A stretch of 64,000 nt of DNA, from assembly GCF_000224145.3 (NCBI RefSeq), contig NC_020166.2, forward strand, positions 5,155,880 to 5,219,879. The letters run 5' to 3'. The stretch is from Ciona intestinalis. Lineage: Eukaryota; Chordata; Ascidiacea; Phlebobranchia; Cionidae. The position numbers were made by a program, and so were the translations under genes. This document shows positions 32,572-46,264 of the stretch, piece after piece. The notes under the pieces were generated by a model, which was not told the DNA's origin, made no database searches, and was given only the letters and a program-made list of their open reading frames with translations. Numbering within the stretch: the first letter of the stretch is position 1; the number at the start of each line of letters is the position of its first letter.

Positions 32572-35500
32572 CTATAGAGAAAAATAATAATTTCAGGTTT
32601 GTATTTTCTCTTATATAGGGAACCTAATTTAGGTTTATTTAGACAGATTTGCATTTGAGTTCAGGATTGGAATTCTATGGCCTTCAACATTTACTCACAT
32701 AAGCATTCGATGTTCAAGCAACCGGTTATATTTATTTCTTGACCTTGCTTCACGTTTTTGTCTGACATTCGATGTTACAATGTATGAACAGTGGAAACGC
32801 AGTGACATTTTGGAAAACTTCATTAATTTTAAAAGACGCACAAAAGAAGGTTTGACCTTATTCTGTTACAGATTGATACTTGTTCATTTTGAAAGCGGTA
32901 TATATTCAAAGGCCTGACTTCAATTAGGCAGATGCCATACCACGGCCGCAACACAAAAGATAGTTTTATGGCATTACTTCTCATATGGGACATATTATTA
33001 ATTATTCATAATAATGTCAGAGCTAAGGCGTGCAAATGATGTTTAACATTTCTTACTGGTTTTAAAGCATAAGCGGTTACGATGGCAACCCAGCTGGCTT
33101 TTAACGTGTTATTTTAAAATATGTAAAAACAAGTCTTATATTCTTAGTAAAACTTTATTCCTTAGGTCTCTTTGTTTATATTCGTCCGAAACCGCAACTG
33201 AAATAATTTCGAATCATGAGATTTTATGACGTCATATTTAAAAATCAGATTTTGCAATACAGAGCTTACGTCATTGCACAAGACCTGACGACCTTTTGCA
33301 GTAATACGTCTCGTATAAATTAGTCATATCTGATTGCAGATGTTAAAAGACTTTAATTTCGTTTTAAATGGTATCTGTACTAACCAACAATATAAAACTG
33401 GGATGAACCTTCACTGAACTGTGTGACACTTATCACGAGAAAACTGCTGTAGACGACATAGGAAACCTTTTGCTAAAACGAAGTTCAGCTCGTGTTGTAG
33501 ACGCTTTTATAATTCTCATCAAAATTTACAATGTTTTGAAACCCATGTACTACCTACAAGCAAGCTGTTTCTATCGATAGTATGTCGGTTTTACTATAAA
33601 GTAGTAACATGTCTGTAGTTGTTTAAAACGAGCAATCGCTTGAATTCCAATTCGAACGAGTTAATATATAGTATTACAGGTCGCTGTTTCGTTTTCAAGT
33701 AACCGCCACGCGAACTCGCTTTGTGTTGGAATGTTTTCCATTGTTTAAAGCGGAAATCAGTCACAGAGTTTCTGGGTTGTGGAAAACCACAATGGAGTCC
33801 AGTCATGGGGAAAACAGCGAACATTGAATGATCGACCCGCGTGTGAGGTACATCACTCCATACAGATCGTTAATTATCGGTTTACGATACGTAGCCAACT
33901 GATTGGGGAAGTTTTGTTTTAAAACTGATTTAAGTTGACACATTTTACTGAGTCGTGAAACAGTATCAAGCAAAAGCCTTACTAAAAATTTAAACCTTCA
34001 AAAGAAGTAACATACCGAACATAAGGTGGCGACTTTCGCTCGCCAGCGCTTGTCTTCCTAGGTTTAAGTTTTCGTAAACTTCTTCTCGGAGAAAACTTCT
34101 TTTGTTGTTTATCCCTTCAATGAAAACAAAACAACATTACATTTAACGCTCAACAAAAAAAAAACACATTTATATATATAAATTATCGTTTCAACAGTAC
34201 TTTTTTTGATAGTGTTTAACCGGTGTTAATTCAATTTTCTTTGCTAAATTAATTAATTTACATTATATAAATACCAAAGATATAAATAAACTTTAATTAT
34301 GTTACAGTACTATAGTGTAAGATGGGAAGCTTCATGTTTCCTATGAGGTAGTTTGGGATGCTCTTCATATTACTCAATTAATAACGCTCTTTTAGAATTG
34401 TGACGATACGGATATTTAATTCCATGAATGTTCTTTGTTTACTAGTAAATGGAACAAATAAGAGAATGGAAAAACATGGAGAGACTGAAAATCTCTTACC
34501 CTAACCTGACATATAAGCTACGCTTTGGCCATAGTTTATTTAAATGGTTTGAATAATATTCGTGTCAAAACATATATTAATCCTACTTCTCGTCAGCAGA
34601 CGCCGACTTCTCTTCTGCATGCGCACCATCCATGTTACTTTTACGCAGAAAGTTTCTCACGAAAGGAGATTGGTTGTTGGACGCCACAGATGTCATGTCT
34701 GAAATAAATTTGAATCAAATGTGTATGTGGATTTGAATCAACTGCATGAATGAATGTAACTCAATAACCCTCGCGGATGGTCCTTATAATATGGTTAGTT
34801 TAGTTGTTCTATTAAACAGACAACTAATACTGTAAATATAAACAGCGTTTATTATTTTCAATTGGGTGGTGAATCAAACCTGTTGGACTTTCTTTCTGCT
34901 CCGTTAAATTCTCCGTGCTTGTTTTGGGAGATCTTCTACGGTCAGGTGACAACCGACGTAGGAAGTCACTTCTGTGGAATAAAATAGATTTTAAACTATA
35001 GCGAACTTCTAAAACATAGTAAGTTAACTGTGTGCTGCTTGATCATTTTTTATTTTGTAACGGTGAGGTCCTGCGCGTATTAAACCGTGAGACCTGGGAT
35101 TTATGATGGAGTTGGTGGATTGCCACAAAAGTAACTTAGTAAAGAATATTTATCACCAGGTTGACTAACCCTGCCGTCAACTCTTTAATCCTCTGTGGTG
35201 ACTTGTTTTTAGGAGTGCTGGGCAAAGTAAGATCTAAATCTGTTATGTTGTAACCCTGAATTCTTGCCACTGAAACTCTGGACTTGACGAATTCTGCGTC
35301 ACTGCCTCGATTGAACTTAAGAGTGACAGGATTATTGGATTTTTTCCCTTTCGATTTATCTGAAGCTTCCAGCCTAAAACAACCAGAAAATGATAACGCC
35401 TTTATTTCTTCCCATGTCATCCCTAAAGTCTCCCGAAAAAAGATGTTGATTCTTCTGTGCAATTCTTCCGAACTCTCATCTTCTACATGAGAAAGTCCGT

Positions 35501-38500
35501 GTAAGAGGAGCACAGCTTCATGATTTGCTACATTTGTCAGTGAGTTGCTCCTTGAATCTTCTGGCCCAGTGTCCTCGTCCTCTTCCAGGACATTGCTCCA
35601 AGAGGCAGAAGAAGTTGTTGAGTGTTTTCTTGAAAACATCTCATATTGTCCTTGTAATTGCGACAAGGCGCTCTCAATATTGACAAGACGAAGATGCATC
35701 TGATGTTCTATCTGATCCATCCTATGCTTCAAGCTCAAAACCTCGGCCTCGACAACGTTAACGCAAGAATTTCTCTTAGAGTCGGATTCGCCACTCTTGC
35801 TCGACCTCAACGCACGTTTCGACGCCATGCTGTTGCACTCAAGTATGAAAGTAACTTCACATAAACAACCTAGTTGACAAATATGCGCTTCAAACCTAAC
35901 TGTTGTGAAAAGGCATCGTGAAGAAATTAAAAAAATAATATCTCTGAGTACAGATTGAAATGCCTATTAAATTAAGGAAAACTGCTTATGAATAGAGATT
36001 AAGGTAATACTCAAATGCGGCGCTATAAACAGCGTTAATGATACAAAAGTCTATATTTATGTAACTATACGTGCGACTGCATATACTGCGAAAGAAGCGA
36101 CACTGCTGTCACGCCCGATATCTGCTTCTGTCTAGTTATATGCCTGTAATATTAGTGTTTATCGTCTGTATGTAAATTGAAGTGATAAGTTACTGACGTC
36201 ATTATATACTAATGACGACTACTTTATAGACACAAGTAAACTTTTTCATGACTCAACAAAAGCTTCGTTGTCGAAACAAAGACGTAACTTTTCTTTATAT
36301 ACATCTGGCTAGTATACCGAGCAATTAAACATAAACAACTTTGTTGGAAGTATACGAAGCTTTCTTCGACTCAATGTAAGCGGATGTTATTCAGTGCTAA
36401 GGCAGTCCTTGCTATCATAACTATAGCAATAGATTTGTTTATATACACCTGCGGATGTGTATATCAAACGTCCAATAGCTGATTCACTGTATTGACAATA
36501 TAAACGCTTTTGCAGTGTCTAACCCTTGCATATCTAACTGGAAAATTTAAAATGAACTGTTTCTTTAAGTTTAAAAGCTGTAGAAACCTTCATAGGACTT
36601 CCCCAATAACGTTATTACGTCACCGCTAACACTGAGTCCCATTTTTGGTAAGAACGACCGCATCATCCGGTGAGTAAAAACATTTATAGCTTTAACTTGA
36701 CTAAAACTCCCAACGTTCATTCTGAGGTGACATCTATAAATGAAAATTAAATACGCAAATCTGGTGCGACAACCGGCCAGCATTAACGAAGTATAAGAAG
36801 TACATAACCGTCATACGGTGATTGAATGACACAGTTAGTTTCTGCACACAACTTCAGAGTTTTTGCATCATCGCATATTTCATGTGCTGAGTATAAAAAC
36901 AACAGTGACTTTTACGTAATATGGTACTATGGGGAAAATGGGATACCATTAGCACCTAAACCTTGTGTTTCCTGGTCATGTTTTCTTTATTAACAAATGG
37001 AACAAGAAAAGAAAATGTGGGACCATCTTACCCCACTATAATACTATGGATTTGCTTGTAGCATCATTCGATACTATGTCACCACAAACTGAGCTTTTTA
37101 AGTTTGCTGTCGTAATTTAATTTTATCTCTGCATACACAACATATTGTGTAACCGACTATAGCTAAGCTAAACAAATACGCAATAAATATTGAAAAACGA
37201 AGTCATTTATAAAATGTTAACCTTTCTGCGATATCCCATATTGGAATCTCAAATTACAATTTTTGACATCATTATTCCCATTGGGAGAACTTTGTCATCG
37301 CATTTAAAATTTTAAATGAATAAAAAAAAGAGAGAACTAAATACATTAACAAACAACATGCAAACCGTTTCTATTTGTTTCGACTGTAAATATGGCTAAC
37401 AAAAGAAATATAGAGCATTTGCTCACACAACATGGCCGTTATTTCCGGTGTAGCGGCATAATTGAGGGCAACATAACTATAGTTACATGTTTTGATATAT
37501 CAAACTATATAGGTTGCTTACCGGTCAAGAATTCCAGCTGCTTTCTGAAGAATATTTTTCTTGGAGCTTGTGTTGGTTTCGAAAGACTTGCGACGATTGC
37601 TGCAATAATCCAATGGCAAGTTGTTCAATTAGTTTTAAAAAAAAGCTAACAAAGAAAACAATAATTAAAATTAACCTGGCTGCGCACAATATAACACTGT
37701 GGCATATACGTTTGTCTCAATATAGCTATCTACCCTACAACTGTGACCATAAAGCATTTAATAGACGGTCGCTTACACTTAGGAACACTCGGGAAAGGTA
37801 TAAGGGAAACCTAGTCGGGGCGAAACATGGAAGCAGCGTGTTTCTACAGTTTAAACACACTCCGATGAAATTGCGACGTGGTTACGTCACACTGGTGTAA
37901 TCCCATGGACAGAGTTTCTTATGCGCTCGGAATTGGAACGACATCGTTCGTGGTTCATTGCTCGTATAAACATCTACTTGCTGTAACCTTAGGTGGGTAA
38001 TCAAGGGTAGGAACAATATTTAGGTAACGCAGTGACGGCAAATTAAACAAATAAACATACAAGATCTTGAATGCTGCATTCAGCAATTGCGTAAAAATTA
38101 AATGCATTTAATTATAAGTGGGATAAGAAAGAACACTTATAGCAGATAATATCTAAACATCATAATCGGGTTTTAAACAATTAACAACGGTTCAAGAGAG
38201 TCGTAAGGATACAGTTTATAGATTTTTGACTGTTCTTTGTTCACTACAAAATGGGACGAGTAAATAGAATGAAAGTATGTCCCATTTTCCCCAACCCTAC
38301 TTTAGTATTGGGTAAGATGGATACCGTTAACACATTTGACTGTGGTTATAACAATTATCCACGCCATTTTAGAGTTTCGAGGATACGGTTAGGCAAATTT
38401 GTAAATACTCTTTGTTTACTGCCAAGTTGGGTGACAAAAGAGACTGAAACTTGAACCCTACCAAAACCTACAAATCATAATTCTAGTAAAATCATGAATG

Positions 38501-41500
38501 CAAAAGGAAAAAATTAATATTTGCGGGGTTATGCGGTGGTAATTCGATTAAATTAAGCAAATTAGACTGCATAGAATATCTAGTACACATGGGAATCCAC
38601 CATCTACTTTCAAGATATCGGTCCCGCGGTGACGTATATACATCAGACAACCATGCAAACGAAACCGCAACTACTTCGCTAGCGCACTATAACAATAGCA
38701 ATTGCTGTTATTTTAAAAGCGAAGACAGATATAGTTCAATGTCTAACCTCTTGTGATAAACTTCTGCTATTCTTTCAATAAAACCGCCTTGAATCGCCAA
38801 TAATAAAAAGTAATTTAAAACACATTTGCGTTGTTTTCGATGCAGACATAGAAAGCACGCATACAATCACGTTTAGGAAAAGACGTGTCTAAAGGATTTG
38901 AACATCCGAGTGAAATTATTCCGAGAAGCTGCATTTTTAACTGTCCAGTGACATGAACGACTACTTTATACAACGAACACGAATCAACTCTATCACGTTA
39001 ACTTTTTAAAGATGGTGAAAAGTTAGTTCTTGCCGTTCTGACATTTTCAGTAAATTTGAATAGACAGTAAATTCTACACTATCGCTTTTAAACCTCATAT
39101 CTTACGTCTGGTCTTGGATTGAGATACCGTTTCGATTAAGTGAGGCGTTCTGCACAGTATACCAATTCTGTCGGTGACTTCTTCACACATACTGATGCTG
39201 TTAGGCTACACTACCCTGTGATGAAATACCTACCCCTGTGAGCATATACCCTCCCCCAAAGGGCCAAGAGTCATCAAGCTGTCATGGTAATGGCGTATTA
39301 AAACAGAACTCAAATATCAATCCTTGTGCTGACTGATAAAAGACATTCGACAAAAGTCTTATTTGTTTAGAACAGAAAATGCCTGTGGTGCGAGTGAATG
39401 GTTCTCTTTCACGAAATCTAGTCGTAACTTGGCTAACTATACGCTGGTGGCCCATTTACTGACGACATGGCTTTCCTGAAAAGATTACAACCCGGCAAGC
39501 TAGCAAACTGAATACCATTACGCAATACAGCAGACAAACCATTCAAATCATGGGAGAAATACCTCAGGTAAGGAGAAACGAACAAACTATTACAGCTAAA
39601 TTACTTTGCTCGTGACTAACGGAAGGTGGGACTAATTTTCCACAACAACATTTACACCTGCGGGTGGAAAGGCCCGGATCCAGCTTATGACGAAGATTTC
39701 TCCACCGGGAAAGGAACCGGGCATTAAGGAAGAAAGCTTGTTGTGTGACGTCATTTCTATTCAGTAATTGAATGGATGACGTATGTAAATGAAAGTATTG
39801 GGAAGTGCATGGCGGGTGAAATATTGTTGTATTAGTTTACTAGTGACGACAACTGTTCATATTGTCTGTTCAATACTTTTAATTGAACGTTTGAATGACG
39901 ATCAAACTCCCACCCTCAGAACTCTCGTTGTGTGGGCTTATGGGCCATTACAACAAACTTTCGGTGGCGGCGGTTGTTTTACATATATATGTGGACAGTT
40001 GCCAACTTACAGATTGCTTTCTTCACAATGGTGCACTCTTAATGGTGAATTGAAACGAGTAAGTGGATTAAGTTTTAAATATATGAGTGGTTTTATATAT
40101 TCACTGGCGAACATACATGCGTAAACGAACCAGCGTGTCAAAAAAATTCCGCGTTTTAAATATAGAACATCGTATAGTACCATACGCCCCCGCTGCAATT
40201 TAAATTATGTAATTTCAACGATGAATAATCCGTATGTGAACCGCATCCTTTTCGATATTGGGCGTACCACTGAGAACTTAATACATAATTACAGTACGTA
40301 CATATGTAAATAGCGAGCCCTTAACTTTGAGCCTCGCACAACACTCAGCTTACGTATTGTTTAAATACCAACTCATATATACTTACTAGCTGTCATCTGC
40401 CGTGGATAGCTTTGCGTTATTTGCCTCTTGACGTTTCTCATACATATAAAGGTCAGCCTTCGAGAAACTTCTAGATCGTCGTTTAAGGAACGGATCATCA
40501 GTTGTGAGGTAATCATAATCAATTTTCCCAGGAAGTCCTGTATTAAAAAGATTGTGAGTTTTGAAATATAAATCAAACACATGCAATACTGTTATGTGGA
40601 GCGAAGTAAGATGGGACATGTTTTCGTTGTCTTTGTTTTGTCCCATTTGAGAGTGAACAAAATATCAAAATATCACGATTCTAAAAGGGTGTTCGTATTT
40701 GGAAATATGGGGTTTAGCAGCTGATCCCAACAACGTTCCCGCAGTACTACAATGCTAAGTATTCAATGCAACTGCGGCATGTAAAATAAAATAAAATGTG
40801 AACAATCATGTTGTTTGAAGGTGAGTATAGTTTATTTTATATATTGTAAAAAAAGTTGTTTAGTTGCTGGGTAAGGTTAGATAGATACCGATAGCACATA
40901 ACAACCGGTAATTGTTAATCGTATATTAAACAACTAACAACGCTCATGCGGTCATGGAGATACTGTTGGATAATTATGTAAATATTCTTTGTTTACTACG
41001 AACTGATGTGAGAATAAATAAGAATGAAAACATATCTTATCTGACTTAGTACTCCTTGTTCTTACTTCTTACTTATATACAGTAGGGTGGGGAAAGATGG
41101 GACATCTTTTGACTCTATTTTCTTCTCCCATTTAATAGTAAACAAGAAACATTTAAAGATTTATAAAACTATATCCTCACGACTCTTATAGACCATTGTT
41201 AATTGTTTAAAATACGATCAGGACATTTGAGTAATATGTACTAAAGGTGTCCTATCTTCTCCCCCCCAACTATATCAAGTGTATTTTTGCATGGGCTTAC
41301 CCGTGTCTTCCTTAATAAACAACAAGCCGGCTTCATCATTGTCGGCATAGTTTGCTGCAGGAGCTTGATCTTCTTCGATGGTAAACGTTGGTGTCTCCCT
41401 TTTCTCTGAGCTTTTTTGAAATAAATTGTCCTTGCTCATTTTCTTCTTTAAAGAACCGAGTTTTAACGAAGCTTTCTTCGCCTTCACAGCCGATATATCA

Positions 41501-44500
41501 GCGCTGGTGTCAATTGCTTTACTTTGGTGTAAACCTGTCGGTAAAATAGTTGTTATTAAGAAAACCAACTTAAAACGGAACCTTCTGCGTTTTTATAACA
41601 CTTCAGTATCTACACATACAGACACTAAAGCAAGTTAAACCTCGTTTACGACTGTGCTAACACCGCGACATTATTTGTAAGTTATTGTGTAACTTATGCT
41701 CCCCGAGAGACGTTCGATATCCGGGATATTTGTTTATGCAGAGAAGTCACACATACATGAGAAATTAAGCAAGTTATGCAATGAAACACTAACGTTAACT
41801 TAAACAACTTCGTATATATGCCGAGGGTAAAATAACAGAGATTGATTATTTTGAATACAGACCTATAAGCTCAAATTACTTGATGCTGCCTTAACCATTA
41901 CAAACATTTCAGTCAGCTTTATTAATCTATACGCTTGACAATTACATATCGATTTAAGTTCTACTAGAAAGTCCGATATTGTAAGCGCAAATAAATGTCT
42001 TTGTATAGTAACCAGCAGCTGATGCGTTTTACAACTGCTATAGATAGTATATAGAGTGGCGAAAGACGGGACACTTTTACAACATAATATCCAAATTTCC
42101 TGGTCGTTTTTTTATACAATTAAGAATTGTTTAAAAATAATGAAAAGGTGTCTTATCTTTTCCACCTTTTTGTACCATGTAATATATTATGTTGTTGTCC
42201 AGCGTTCTTCCTTAATAATTATATATTTTCCTAGTTGCACCTCGACTGTTTAATCCAACTAATGTGTTCACACTCCGGCGTGCGAAACTAAAATGCAAAG
42301 TACAAAAAAGGTTTGCACATCGCCTTGCTCAATCGACTGCTCGCAACGGTTTTGCACGCGGCTACTTATAACCTACACCAGATCGATTTAACCTAGAGTG
42401 CAATAATATGCATGGGATATTATATTTTCGACTGACTTAACTTTGCCATTTAAAGCAAATGAATACATAAACCTTCCTCGAGGTTAAATCGATTTAATCT
42501 ATAGATATCATGCTGAATGACATCTATACGAACTAACATATTTTACATTCATGTATTTCAAATCTGGTCGCATTTTATTGGTAAATGTATACGAAATTTT
42601 GTGTGAAAATAGATTTGTTATTCGCAACGGTTTACAGACATTTGTCATGAATTGTAATGGCTAACGCTGTTTGCAATTTTGAGTAACGCTATTTGCAATT
42701 ATGTTACCCATATAGCATTAGGAATACACCAACCTGGTTTTGCGATCGATGTTTCAATAAATTTCTTGCTCGAACGTCTAAAACCTGCACTCGCTGTCCG
42801 TCGAGAGTTGCGAACAAAAGGCGACTTTTTTTCTGAACTTTCTCGCGATGCACAATTTTCGGAACTTTCTTTTGTCTTCTTCTCTGATGCACGAGAGGAC
42901 CAACCTCTACCGGGCAACTCGTGTAAAGTTGACCGCATGGCCGAGTTTCGCTGGAATGATGATGACGCCATTGTTGGTGACGTAGAACTAAAGAATGAGA
43001 TCGGGGTTGGTTTGGCACCAATTCTGCTCTGTGAAGAGATGCAATCATAAGATATGGTTTATTATAAGATAAAAATTTTGCAAAAAAATCAAAACTCACA
43101 TTTGAAGCACGACTACATTGTATGGATGACGTTTGCAAACTTTTCCACATTATTCTGGAGGACCAATCTGAAAAAAGTGGGGTAATTAATCCATTCGTAT
43201 ACCGGTACTAAAACTTTATATTTTTAAATATTTTCAAAGACGCAAGTATATTCGGCATCTGCGTTTTACGAGGCCTGTAGGTTTTCCATACACACGTGAT
43301 GTAATGTTTTCGAAGTTATTGTTATTTTAATTTAACTGTGACGTCAGTTAGGTGTGTACTTTAGCGAGAAGCAGCAGTGACGTCACAGAATAAGTTAAAA
43401 TTTATAAAAAAATAAGGTTACGTTAATATTTTATATTCAGCTCAGTAAGGTATATATTTGTAAATCACGTAACAAACTGCGTGGTGGGGCGACGACAGTC
43501 GTTGTAACACTTGTGTCCAATTCAATAATGGCAGAAAATTTAGTTTAGAGCAATTGTTGTCAATTGTTTTTACTAAACTACAAAAACGCCCAAAACAGCA
43601 GCAGAGTCCAGCTTCGATTCCAAGTTCTCTAGACTATATAGACAGACGCGCGCCACTGTACAGCGGCACCGTATATTTCTCTTACTTTCGCGCGCCTGAT
43701 GCTTTGGCGATACCTCCCGGCTGCGTTCGGGGTCGGTGCGGTTCGGTGGAGAGTTGCGGCTGCATTCAATATCGATGTTGAAAAAGAAAGGCGACTGTCT
43801 GGTTGTAGATGATGGAGTGCCTGAACCACAACTGCTCTTTTGATCTAAATATATATTGGGATGTGGTTAATGAAGTTTTATTTTATTTTCTCGTTCCATC
43901 TGGTAGTAAACCAACAATATTGACATACTTTTATAGTTGCAGCTCGCTCCTCTAAAAGAGTGTTATTAAAACCACTATCAGGTTACATGAAATATATAGT
44001 ATAGAGTGGGGGAAGATGGCACAAGGACGTACTGCCCAATATTTCCAAACTCAAAATATATGACGGTTTTGGTTAGATATCACGAATTAGTACTATCATT
44101 CCTTTATTAATTGACAACAATTGAAAAACAAGTTAAAACACACGAGGATTTATTTAGAGATAATAATCGATTCGCACAACACGTGAAATTTTACCAGTTC
44201 GAAAACACAATGAATGAGACGGGACAGTTTAAAATCCTTGTTAACTTATATTAGTAAATGATTTTATTATTCGGGATACACGTCAATAACGCAAAATAAT
44301 ACTATACACGCTTTGAAAATCAAGTTTAAACATTCTTTGAGAGTGGTGTCGGGGGTTTAATATGATTCTGCGGGCATTTAAATTAAACGTCATTTAAATT
44401 CAACGTTGTTATTTTTTAACTGGTATACTGTAACATTTTTTTGGGTACTGATAAAAAGGCGTCGTACGCCGATTCCCGTCTTCCCCCACCCTAATAAAGG

Positions 44501-45382
44501 TTCTTTCGATATCCCATCTCGCCCCCTTTTCTATACCAACATTAGGTAATTATGTTGCATTGTGTCACACATTCATGCATGCATCGCACTTGTGTGTCAC
44601 ATCAGACTTGACTTCTGGTGTACCGAAGTCGTTATATGTATTGGGCGTCACATGTATTGAAAAGTCGATACACTCATTTAAATATAACCGTAGAGCGCAT
44701 AAACGTTGAGCTGTAAATATTTTTGTCTGTGCTTTGAATACAGGTTACTGTTAGCACCGGCAATATTCTTCTGTTAATATTGATCATGTTGGTTATTTCT
44801 TTATAAAACCCACTCGCTTTAGTGACACAGTCTATACTTCCTGGTACTTTCATCTGCATGTAGCGCTTTCTTGACAATGCAATACTTATACACATCCAAC
44901 ATTTTACGACCTTTTAAATGTATAGTAGGGTGGGGGAAAGACGGGACACTTTAAGAACATAATATCCAAATATCCTGATCGTGTTTTTACGAGATAGCAA
45001 CGCTCTGTGGAAGTTATGAGGACACAGTTTTATAATTCTTTAAATGTTCTTTTTTACTACCAAGTTGCACGAGAAAATAGAATGAAAAGATGTCCCATCT
45101 CCCCCCCCCCGTACTATAATGTGCATCTTCTTTTACTTATTAGTTAAATACTGTTGAACCGAATACAGAAGACTGTATACCAATAAAGTTCACATAGTGC
45201 ATGTTCTTAGAAAAACGGTACAGTGTACAATTTATATCATTTTTAGTTAAAAAAAAAATCATTTCTTTTTTCTTACCTGGACTGGGTGTTAATGATTGCC
45301 AGTATTGTCGCAATTCATTAAAATTCTCTCTTGAACTTTGTCGTATGACAAGAATCTTTTCCGGCCGATTTGCTCTTTGCAT
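32443..45382 (-). CDS. LIM-domain protein, basic serine-rich (3' end not found)
   Basis: Eleven exons join in frame: 45382-45277 (ATG; MQRANRPEKILVIRQSSREN), 43844-43686, 43167-43100, 42950-42734, 41534-41301, 40537-40387, 37599-37522, 34971-34880, 34698-34587, 34114-34016 and 32571-32443. They give 481 residues so far. The body is disordered and rich in K, R and S, with SRS/RRSP-like phosphorylation motifs (RRSRSFSKADLYMY, LSPDRRRSPKTS). The last exon encodes the first zinc-binding half of a LIM domain: C-x2-C-x19-H-x2-C followed by FKCRK. The fourth ligand and second finger must lie in further exons below 32443, which I could not identify. I do not recognise the family; LIM spacing and the long basic tail recall sciellin/ZNF185/LMO7-type cytoskeletal proteins, but that is a guess. 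Exon 42950 could start at 42987 instead, with an ATG at 42971. Confidence 0.8.
34311..34514. mobile_element. MITE copy, diverged
   Basis: TATAGTGTAAGATGGGAAGC at the left and CTTACCCTAACCTGACATAT at the right, in an intron of the LIM gene. Confidence 0.65.
35136..35828 (-). mobile_element. Intact LINE-type ORF1-like protein
   Basis: An uninterrupted 230-codon frame starts at ATG 35828 in a favourable context (CAGCATGG). It has a basic, serine-rich start, a predicted coiled coil (about residues 26-62: VEAEVLSLKHRMDQIEHQMH then LRLVNIESALSQLQ), an acidic linker, then a compact domain. That domain reads EAVLLLHGLSHVEDESSEEL..., with VTLKFNRGSDAEFVKSRVSV and DLDLTLPSTPK. This order (coiled coil, then an RRM-like fold ending in a 'D-L-T' strand) matches ORF1p-type nucleic-acid chaperones of LINE elements. 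No reverse transcriptase adjoins it. It lies between LIM-gene exons 37522 and 34971 on the same strand. The intact frame suggests a recent insertion or a domesticated gene. Confidence 0.7.
36920..37046. mobile_element. MITE copy, internally deleted
   Basis: Starts TACTATGGGGAAAATGGGAT and ends GACCATCTTACCCCACTATA. Confidence 0.75.
38115..38470. mobile_element. Two MITE copies end to end
   Basis: A type A copy (38115-38306, ending CCCATTTTCCCCAACCCTAC) is followed at once by a type B copy (38308-38470, starting TATTGGGTAAGATGGATACC). Lies in the LIM gene's intron between exons 40387 and 37599. Confidence 0.7.
38471..40386. other. LIM-gene intron, no further feature
   Basis: A plus-strand open frame at 39789-40124 has no recognisable features. 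TGACGTCA at 39746. Confidence 0.4.
40590..40748. mobile_element. MITE copy, type B, diverged
   Basis: Starts TGTGGAGCGAAGTAAGATGG; the right end GTTCCCGCAGTACTA is degraded. Confidence 0.6.
40864..41052. mobile_element. MITE copy, type B, diverged
   Basis: Starts TTGCTGGGTAAGGTTAGATA; right end CATATCTTATCTGACTTAGT. Confidence 0.65.
41079..41274. mobile_element. MITE copy, type A, near-complete
   Basis: Both ends are near consensus: GTAGGGTGGGGAAAGATGGG and GTGTCCTATCTTCTCCCCCC. It ends 27 bases from the donor of LIM-gene exon 41534-41301. Confidence 0.85.
42046..42175. mobile_element. MITE copy, internally deleted
   Basis: Starts TATAGAGTGGCGAAAGACGG and ends GTGTCTTATCTTTTCCACCT. Confidence 0.65.
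43855..44000. mobile_element. MITE fragment
   Basis: Interior blocks TTCTCGTTCCATCTGGTAGT and CTCCTCTAAAAGAGTGTTAT are present; it adjoins the element at 44003. Confidence 0.55.
44003..44494. mobile_element. Longer element sharing the type A ends
   Basis: TATAGAGTGGGGGAAGATGG at the left and CCCGTCTTCCCCCACCCTAA at the right match type A ends, but the 450-base interior is unlike the usual MITE. It has no open frame of note. Confidence 0.55.
44923..45117. mobile_element. MITE copy, type A, near-complete
   Basis: TATAGTAGGGTGGGGGAAAG at the left; GATGTCCCATCTCCCCCCCC at the right. Confidence 0.85.
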
Positions 45383-46083
45383 TTTTAACAGATTTTGTTA
45401 AACAGTTTGATATTAACCGCTTTGCGTTTAAAACATTAAATTCCACCCACGTGTAAACTGTCTATACCACTATAATCTAGGATTCATCTGAAAATGTACA
45501 CCTGTTTATTTCGAATATGTCATGTACTGATGGAATAAAATTACTCAGCCGATGTTATATCTATATACGTACGTTTTAACAAGGTAGGATCCATGTTATG
45601 GTTTGTTGACATAGACGTGCGTTTAGGGAAGCAAAGCCTTATATTTGTTATGACACGGATGAAATTTAAAACAACTACTTTTAATATGGAAGTATTTACA
45701 CGAATGCCGGTTAAGCATTACCGTTTTGCGCTGTTACTACCGTAAGAAGCAACTCGGCAATACGTGTGTATGCTGAATAGTACAAAACTAGAAACAGGAA
45801 ATTGTGGTCTAACTCATTGTTGTTCTATAATTAATCTGGAGTTAGTCATAGCAAGTAACGTTCTTTGTAGTGCTTGCTAGCATTTTCAATCATGTTTCAT
45901 ACTAACTATCATTGTAGTACAGTTTAAGTAAAATAGTTTATGAGTGCAAATATGAAATTTTTGGTGATTTCTAATTGCGATATGATGAATTAAATGCAAT
46001 GCTATGTTACTTTAAAATATTACAAACATATCGTGTTTATGATCATTTGTATCAGTCCCGTAGTATTTATGTCAACATGCTGC

Positions 46084-46264
46084 ATATGGTGGGCAAGATA
46101 GGACACCTTTTCATTTGATTTTCCCGTCCCATTTGGTAGTAAACAACGAATTATGAAACCATATCCTTACATCATCCACAGACCGTTGTTAATTATTTAA
46201 AATGCAATCAGGATATTTAGATAATATGTAATAAAGGTGTCCCATATTCCCCCACCGTACTATA
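46084..46264. mobile_element. MITE copy, type A
   Basis: Starts TATGGTGGGCAAGATAGGAC and ends TGTCCCATATTCCCCCACCG. Confidence 0.8.

Noticed and set aside
42704..43150. 148-codon reverse open frame across 42704-43150
   Set aside because: It reads through the intron between exons 43167-43100 and 42950-42734; beyond the exon it follows the wrong frame for the LIM gene.
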